From IMG/VR virus record IMGVR_UViG_3300012017_000922, positions 1 to 28,216 of that record: DNA of 28,216 bases; one strand, 5' to 3'. A model generated the notes under the pieces. That model saw nothing but the letters and a program-made list of their open reading frames with translations, ran no database searches and had not been told where the DNA came from. The position numbers were made by a program, and so were the translations under genes. Source of the stretch: a virus. Of the stretch, positions 23,325-28,216 are shown one piece after another (within the stretch, counting starts at the first letter, position 1; the number at the start of each line of letters is the position of its first letter).

Positions 23325-25238
23325 TTAACCTGGAGGTGGACAAGCACCATTTAATGTTATTACGATATTTTTACCAGGTGGAATTGATTCAGGTAAACTA
23401 CATGAACAGAATGTTGATGTAGCACCTGCACCAATAACTACTGAAGTTGATTGACCTGTTGTACAACTTGTATATCCGACCGTTGTTGAAGTTGCTTCGT
23501 TATTTTGTACGGAATATTCACTACATGCACAAGGTGTGGATGATGGAGTCGGTGTTGGTGTTGGTGTTAAAGTTCTCGTTGGAGTTGGAGTTGGTGTTTG
23601 AGTTCTCGTTACAGTTGGTGTTGCACTTGTTGATGGAGTTGGACATGGACAAGAATTACATACATAAATTATCTCAATAAATCCATCTTCAGTGGTTGGG
23701 AATGTACAACTACAAACTTGAATAACTGTATTCTTACTTATACTTTTTCTGGTTAATACTTTTGTTGTGCAATCAAAATATTCATATGTTCCAACATCTA
23801 ATAAACTACCATTTGTTATTTGATATGTTTCACAAGTACATGGAGTTGTAGATGGTGTTAAAGTTGGGGTTAAACTTGGGGTAACTGATGGTGTTCTTGT
23901 TAAACTTGGAGTCACAGACGGTGTTAAAGTTTGACTTGGCGTTGGTGTCAGAGATAAATTAATACTTGCAGATGGTGTGGGTGTTGGACTTGTTGATGAC
24001 GTTAATGATGGGGTAACCGATGGTGTTGGTGTTTGACTTCTCGTTACACTTGGCGTTGGTGTTAATGAGGGTGTTGAACTTGGAGTTGGTGTTACTAATA
24101 CACATGCACCATTGTCAGTCACGTCAATAATTGGTGGATATAAAATAGAATCAATACATGCACAAATTGTCTGACTTTGTAATGCTCGAATCGAACCTGT
24201 GATTCTTGTCTTTATTGTACAATCAATATAAGAATATACTTGTTCATTTATCGCATCATTATTTGTCAACGTATATTCATTACAAACGCAATCAGGAGTT
24301 GTGGATGGGAATGGAGTTGCGGTTGGTGTTGGAGAAACATCTTCAACCGAACCTTGATATCCACCAAATAATTGTACCGTATATCTTTTCGTATTTGCTG
24401 GCATTATCGCATCCAAATTCTTTGGACCAGCACCAACATATAATATATTGTAATCTGTTACAAATTTGGTAAATACAAATCCAAGATAATTGGCGTTACA
24501 ATCATTTCTTGGTCCACCACCATTTTGTAATATATTATCGTATGTTACAGTTGATAATAAATTATTATTGACATCATAAAATTTATATTCAACATAATAA
24601 GGTTCTGACACTCTTACATTACTAATCCACCAGTTTGTAAATCCTAATGTAAACCAATCTCTTTCACGTATATATGTGGTTCTTGGTGCATTGGTCATGA
24701 ATCTACCTAAGTCAGGTAAACCATCCATAACAATAGTTTGATAATCAAAATTTTCTAAATCAGAATCTTGGTTTGAACCCATCGTTCCGTTATAGACCTT
24801 ATATGTACCATTTTGTTGTGCGGGACTACCGACATTACTTCCAATACCTGTAAATCCTGTTACAGTTCCAAATTGGGTTGATGAATATTCTTCACCACAT
24901 CGAACCACATAATATTTTACAAATGTGTTACCAGTTCCCGTTTCAATATTTGGATTGGAAAATGGAAATGTTTGGTGAACATAAATTGATGTCCCTGACC
25001 AACTACTGACTGGTTGATTGTTTAAATAATTCTTTAATATTTCTGATACATCAATTGTCCCTAGACCATATGGATTTGGTGTCGTTTTTCCTGCATAAAT
25101 TTGAACACCATTAACTGAAACAGTAAATGTATATTTGTAATCAAATTTATTTGTTGTATCACCACTAACGATGAAATACAATCCATCACTCAAAACGGGA
25201 CTAAATGGTTCAGGACTGCGTACAATTGATATCGCCAT
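23325..25238 (-). CDS. Tail protein with three cysteine modules joined by Thr-Pro-Ser rods
   Basis: The protein has 637 residues. Residues 1-300 form a beta-rich tail domain ([43 protein letters not shown]). Then Thr-Pro-Ser linkers separate three modules of about 70 residues starting near 316, 465 and 567. Each reads C-x-C-x-x-Y-x-[VLI]-x-N, then Y-x-x-C-T, then C-x-C ([30 protein letters not shown]). The modules are probably disulphide-stapled small folds exposed on the virion, suited to binding. The repeated layout looks like duplication. It is the first gene after the neck protein and has a TATATTTA element before its ATG. Confidence 0.75.
   Translation of the reverse strand: MAISIVRSPEPFSPVLSDGLYFIVSGDTTNKFDYKYTFTVSVNGVQIYAGKTTPNPYGLGTIDVSEILKNYLNNQPVSSWSGTSIYVHQTFPFSNPNIETGTGNTFVKYYVVRCGEEYSSTQFGTVTGFTGIGSNVGSPAQQNGTYKVYNGTMGSNQDSDLENFDYQTIVMDGLPDLGRFMTNAPRTTYIRERDWFTLGFTNWWISNVRVSEPYYVEYKFYDVNNNLLSTVTYDNILQNGGGPRNDCNANYLGFVFTKFVTDYNILYVGAGPKNLDAIMPANTKRYTVQLFGGYQGSVEDVSPTPTATPFPSTTPDCVCNEYTLTNNDAINEQVYSYIDCTIKTRITGSIRALQSQTICACIDSILYPPIIDVTDNGACVLVTPTPSSTPSLTPTPSVTRSQTPTPSVTPSLTSSTSPTPTPSASINLSLTPTPSQTLTPSVTPSLTRTPSVTPSLTPTLTPSTTPCTCETYQITNGSLLDVGTYEYFDCTTKVLTRKSISKNTVIQVCSCTFPTTEDGFIEIIYVCNSCPCPTPSTSATPTVTRTQTPTPTPTRTLTPTPTPTPSSTPCACSEYSVQNNEATSTTVGYTSCTTGQSTSVVIGAGATSTFCSCSLPESIPPGKNIVITLNGACPPPG
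23848..24100 (-). repeat. Thr-Pro-Ser coding tract between cysteine modules 1 and 2
   Basis: Repeated xTPS/LTPS units with the same 12-base cores as in the giant adhesin. A shorter tract (23536-23640) separates modules 2 and 3. The shared DNA could support recombination between genes. Confidence 0.8.
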
Positions 25239-25258
25239 ATATTGTAAATATAAATATT

Positions 25259-25795
25259 TTAATTAAAATCCAAATTCTCCTTTATGTAATTCTCGAAATA
25301 TATCTTTGCTGCTTCACCAATCTTTTCTTCAATTTCATCAATTGTTGTATTGATTGCATTCTCCAAAAATTTAATTCCGAATATACCATATTTTCCAATT
25401 GAACGTCTGATTAAATAAACCAACGATTTTCTTGGAATAAATCTACCTTTCTCATCTCTAGCTGGTTTAACTCTTCTTACGGTCCATCTATCTATCGGAC
25501 CTAATGGTGGATAACGACCAGGTCTTCTTCCATTTTCAACATATTCCCAATAATCAGCAGAACCAAAATCAACAACCAATTTTGGAAGACCATCATCAAA
25601 ATCAGATACCCATTCAACATTAACTGAATTATATAAATTACCACTTGCAATCTTATTTGCAATGGGTGTTGGATATCGACCACTTACAGGTTTTGCTTGA
25701 CCCGAATAAGTTCGTGATGGATAATTCTTTTTTAAATTGGACTGAATATTTGTTTTTAACAAATCAGCAATTTGATTTAATATCTGTTCTTCCAT
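25259..25795 (-). CDS. HK97 gp10-like neck / head-tail joining protein
   Basis: The protein has 178 residues. N-terminal helix ([21 protein letters not shown]), a basic loop ([20 protein letters not shown]), [24 protein letters not shown], then [19 protein letters not shown] and a C-terminal helix. The [FY][14 protein letters not shown] motif is typical of the HK97 gp10-like neck family. It starts one base after the stop of the giant adhesin, so a neck protein directly follows two genes with neck-like N-termini. Confidence 0.75.
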   Translation of the reverse strand: MEEQILNQIADLLKTNIQSNLKKNYPSRTYSGQAKPVSGRYPTPIANKIASGNLYNSVNVEWVSDFDDGLPKLVVDFGSADYWEYVENGRRPGRYPPLGPIDRWTVRRVKPARDEKGRFIPRKSLVYLIRRSIGKYGIFGIKFLENAINTTIDEIEEKIGEAAKIYFENYIKENLDFN

Positions 25796-25796
25796 A

Positions 25797-28216
25797 TTAA
25801 CTTAATTGAACTGAAGTAACTGAAGAATTAAATGCTGTTCCAAGATTTGTATAGAATGCGGTATCTTCGGTTCCGTCTGAATTTAATCTAACTAATCTAT
25901 TTCTTGTTAATCCATTAAATGTTGTATATAAACCGCCCACTAATATTTTTCCATCGTTTTGGGCATTAATAAAATTAGTAGCACTAGTACCAAATGCTGT
26001 TCCTAAATTTGTATAGAATGTAGTATCTTCGGTTCCATTACTGTTTAAACGAATTAATCTATTTCTAACATTACCATTAAATAATGTAAATGCACCACCA
26101 ATTAGTATTTTTCCATCAGATTGAATTAAGATATCGGTTGCACTTGTAGTAAATGCTGACCCAAGATTTGTGTAGAATGCAGTATCTTCAGTTCCATCAC
26201 TATTTAATCTAATTATTCTATTTCTAACATTACCATTAAATCCTGTAAAATTACCAACTATTACTATTTTTCCGTCAGATTGTAATTTAACATCACTAGT
26301 AATAGCACTAAATGATGTACCTAAGTTTGTATAGAATGCCGTATCTTCGGTTCCATCATTGTTCAATCGAACAAATCTATTTCTTGTAATACCATTTAAT
26401 GTTGTATATTGACCAGCAACTAAAATTTTTGTATCGGATTGTTCTTGAAATCCTCTCACAACATCACCAAATCCTGTTCCTAAATTTGCATAAAACGCGG
26501 TATCTTCAGTTCCGTCTGAATTTAATCTAATTATTCTATTTCTTGTATTTCCATTAAAATTAGTAAATAAACCACCCACTAATATTTTTCCGTCAGATTG
26601 TACAAATATTGCTTCGACACTAAAACTAGCACCAGTAAAAGCAGTTCCAAGATTTGTATAGAATGCCGTATCTTCGGTTCCATTACTATTTAAACGAACT
26701 AATCTATTTCTTGTATTTCCATTTAATGATGTTATAGTACCTCCAACTAATATTTTTCCATCAGATTGTATTGTTGTACAAGCTATATTACCAACAAATC
26801 CTGTTCCAAGATTAGTATAAAATGATGTATTTTCTGTTCCATCATTATTTAATTGAATCATTCTGGCTCTTGACAATCCATTAAAAGTAGCAAAATTACC
26901 ACCGACTAATATTTTTTGAAGAGGCAATGTTGATGGTGTAGGAGATGGTGTAACACTTGGTGCGCCTCCTTGACTTGGTGTTGGAGTTGGAGTTGGGGTT
27001 AATGATGGTGTTATGCTTGGTGTTGGTGTTGGAGTAACCGGTGGAACGGTACCAAAATTTAATAATATTGCTAATACTGTTAAATTAAATGATGCTCCTA
27101 AGTTTGAATAAAATGAGGTATCTACAGTTCCATCTGAATTTAATCTCATTCCATATAATCTAGATACACTATTTAATTGTGTAAATGCACCACCAACAAC
27201 TATTTTCCCATCAGATTGAATTTCAATATCATGAACAGTATTATTATAACCCGTTCCAAGATTTGTGTAAAATGAAGTATCTTCTGTTCCGTCTGAATTT
27301 AATCTAATTAATCCATTTCTAGTATTACCATTAAATTGTGTTATAGTACCACCTACAACTATTTTACCATCTGATTGGATTTTACAACTATATACTTGAC
27401 CTGTAAATCCTGTTCCTATATTTGTTGTAAATGATGTGTCTTCTGTTCCATCTGAATTTAATCTAACTAAATCATTTGTAGTATTTCCATTAAATGTAGT
27501 CCAATTACCTGCTATCAATAATTTACCATCAGATTGAATAATGATATCATTAATCGGACCATCAAATGCTGTTCCTAAATTTGCATAAAACGCGGTATCT
27601 TCAGTTCCATCACTATTTAAACGAATTAATCTATTTCTTGTATTTCCATTAAATGAAGTATATACACCACCTACCAATATTTTTCCATCAGATTGTTCAT
27701 TTTGTACTCGAACAGTATCAGCAAATGATGTACCTAAATTTGTATAGAATGCAGTATCTTCAGTTCCATCACTATTTAAACGAACTAATCTATTTCTTGT
27801 ATTACCATTAAATGTTGAAAAAACACCTCCAACTAATATTTTTCCATCAGATTGTATTTTTACACATTGAGTAGTAGTATTAAATGCCGTTCCAAGATTT
27901 GTGTAGAATGCCGTATCTTCAGTTCCATCGCTATTTAAACGAACTAATTTATTTCTTGTAATACCATTTAATGTTCCGAATGAACCAGCAAGAATTATTT
28001 TATTATCAGATTGTCTATCTGCCCAATTAATCTGACCATTAAATCCTGTTCCTAAATTACTATAAAATGTTGTATCCTGTGTTCCACTTTCATCTAATTG
28101 TAAGGCTCTTTGTCTTACTTGACCATTAAATTGTGTAAATTGACCACCAAATAATAATTTAAGATAGGAAGGAGTTGAAGATGTTGATGATGGAGTAGGT
28201 GTTAATGATGGTGTTA
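25797..28216 (-). CDS. Giant adhesin, C-terminal part: two blocks of seven delta-60-like repeats
   Basis: This is the downstream part of the gene that starts at 1928; bases 28162-28216 duplicate 1-55. I translated from 28216 to 27678 by hand and found no stop, so an internal start near 27677 is not needed. After the rod come seven repeats of about 52 residues (pattern [32 protein letters not shown]...Q.DGK), then a short Thr-Pro-Ser linker (26932-27045), then seven more, ending at the stop. The repeats resemble the delta-60 family, which is expected to form beta-propellers, and seven per block fits a seven-bladed propeller. The likely role is receptor or glycan binding on the virion surface. 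The neck-protein gene starts one base after the stop. Binding specificity cannot be read from the sequence. Confidence 0.85.
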   Translation of the reverse strand, partial: TPSLTPTPSSTSSTPSYLKLLFGGQFTQFNGQVRQRALQLDESGTQDTTFYSNLGTGFNGQINWADRQSDNKIILAGSFGTLNGITRNKLVRLNSDGTEDTAFYTNLGTAFNTTTQCVKIQSDGKILVGGVFSTFNGNTRNRLVRLNSDGTEDTAFYTNLGTSFADTVRVQNEQSDGKILVGGVYTSFNGNTRNRLIRLNSDGTEDTAFYANLGTAFDGPINDIIIQSDGKLLIAGNWTTFNGNTTNDLVRLNSDGTEDTSFTTNIGTGFTGQVYSCKIQSDGKIVVGGTITQFNGNTRNGLIRLNSDGTEDTSFYTNLGTGYNNTVHDIEIQSDGKIVVGGAFTQLNSVSRLYGMRLNSDGTVDTSFYSNLGASFNLTVLAILLNFGTVPPVTPTPTPSITPSLTPTPTPTPSQGGAPSVTPSPTPSTLPLQKILVGGNFATFNGLSRARMIQLNNDGTENTSFYTNLGTGFVGNIACTTIQSDGKILVGGTITSLNGNTRNRLVRLNSNGTEDTAFYTNLGTAFTGASFSVEAIFVQSDGKILVGGLFTNFNGNTRNRIIRLNSDGTEDTAFYANLGTGFGDVVRGFQEQSDTKILVAGQYTTLNGITRNRFVRLNNDGTEDTAFYTNLGTSFSAITSDVKLQSDGKIVIVGNFTGFNGNVRNRIIRLNSDGTEDTAFYTNLGSAFTTSATDILIQSDGKILIGGAFTLFNGNVRNRLIRLNSNGTEDTTFYTNLGTAFGTSATNFINAQNDGKILVGGLYTTFNGLTRNRLVRLNSDGTEDTAFYTNLGTAFNSSVTSVQLS
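25803..26920 (-). repeat. Seven delta-60-like repeats (block C)
   Basis: The C-terminal seven units of the giant adhesin, from KILVGGNFATFNG to the final FNSSVTSVQLS. Units are about 52-54 residues long. As in block A, the block starts with a lone ILVGG strand and ends without DGK, as expected for a propeller closed by its first and last strands. Confidence 0.85.
27046..28185 (-). repeat. Seven delta-60-like repeats (block B)
   Basis: Seven units directly after the second rod. The first (YLKLLFGGQFTQFNG) and the last (ending LAILLNFGTVPP) are the most diverged, as expected for the edges of a closed propeller. The block is separated from block C by the linker at 26932-27045. Confidence 0.8.

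Noticed and set aside
27600-27677. Internal TTG start near 27677 for the C-terminal propeller protein
   Set aside because: The frame is open upstream through the junction to the ATG at 1928, with repeats continuing; the start is an edge effect.
28162-28216. 55-base direct terminal repeat as a phage DNA end or attachment site
   Set aside because: The length equals a common assembler k-mer and it lies within a coding repeat; an assembly overlap on a circular genome is simpler. No integrase is present.

Overview
The window reads as a complete, small, AT-rich tailed-phage genome of about 28.16 kb. The first 55 bases recur exactly as the last 55 (1-55 = 28162-28216), and a reading frame runs unbroken across the junction. 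I therefore read the sequence as a circular assembly opened inside a gene. Likely host: a member of the Bacteroidetes. The reasons are the AT-rich sequence, weak Shine-Dalgarno sites, TTG/TAnnTTTG-type promoter-like sites, delta-60-type repeats, and a head-protease/scaffold/portal set that resembles flavobacterial phages. The host is an inference. A tape measure protein without a recognisable sheath suggests a siphovirus.

Layout. Nearly everything is on the minus strand, and transcription runs from about 7.3 kb down through position 1 and round to 9.2 kb. The order is: a zinc-finger gene, a small gene, an HNH endonuclease, small terminase, a ribbon-helix-helix-like small protein, large terminase, and a tail-chaperone-like gene with a probable -1 frameshift. 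Then come two tandem paralogous adhesins (570 aa and about 1430 aa; the second is cut by the window ends). After these come a gp10-like neck protein, two tail proteins, a beta-rich decoration protein, a large tail/baseplate protein and the tape measure. The head genes come last: protease, scaffold, major capsid protein and a structural protein, then two strong terminators, then a cluster with two small proteins, portal, connector and a membrane coiled-coil protein.

Only 7.57-9.11 kb is on the plus strand. It holds an HNH endonuclease, a winged-helix replication initiator with iterons inside its own gene (a probable origin), and an orphan helix-turn-helix protein related to the tails of the HNH proteins. 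The divergent region at 7.30-7.56 kb carries promoters and two T-run hairpins.

Most striking is the modular surface-protein system. Four virion genes carry Thr/Pro/Ser repeat rods. These link N-terminal virion domains to exchangeable tips: three blocks of exactly seven delta-60-like repeats, cysteine-paired modules and a beta-rich domain. The two adhesins start with the same roughly 145-residue domain, which looks like a tail-terminator or neck protein, so the fibres may hang from the neck. No integrase, polymerase, tRNA, lysis enzyme or defence gene was recognised.
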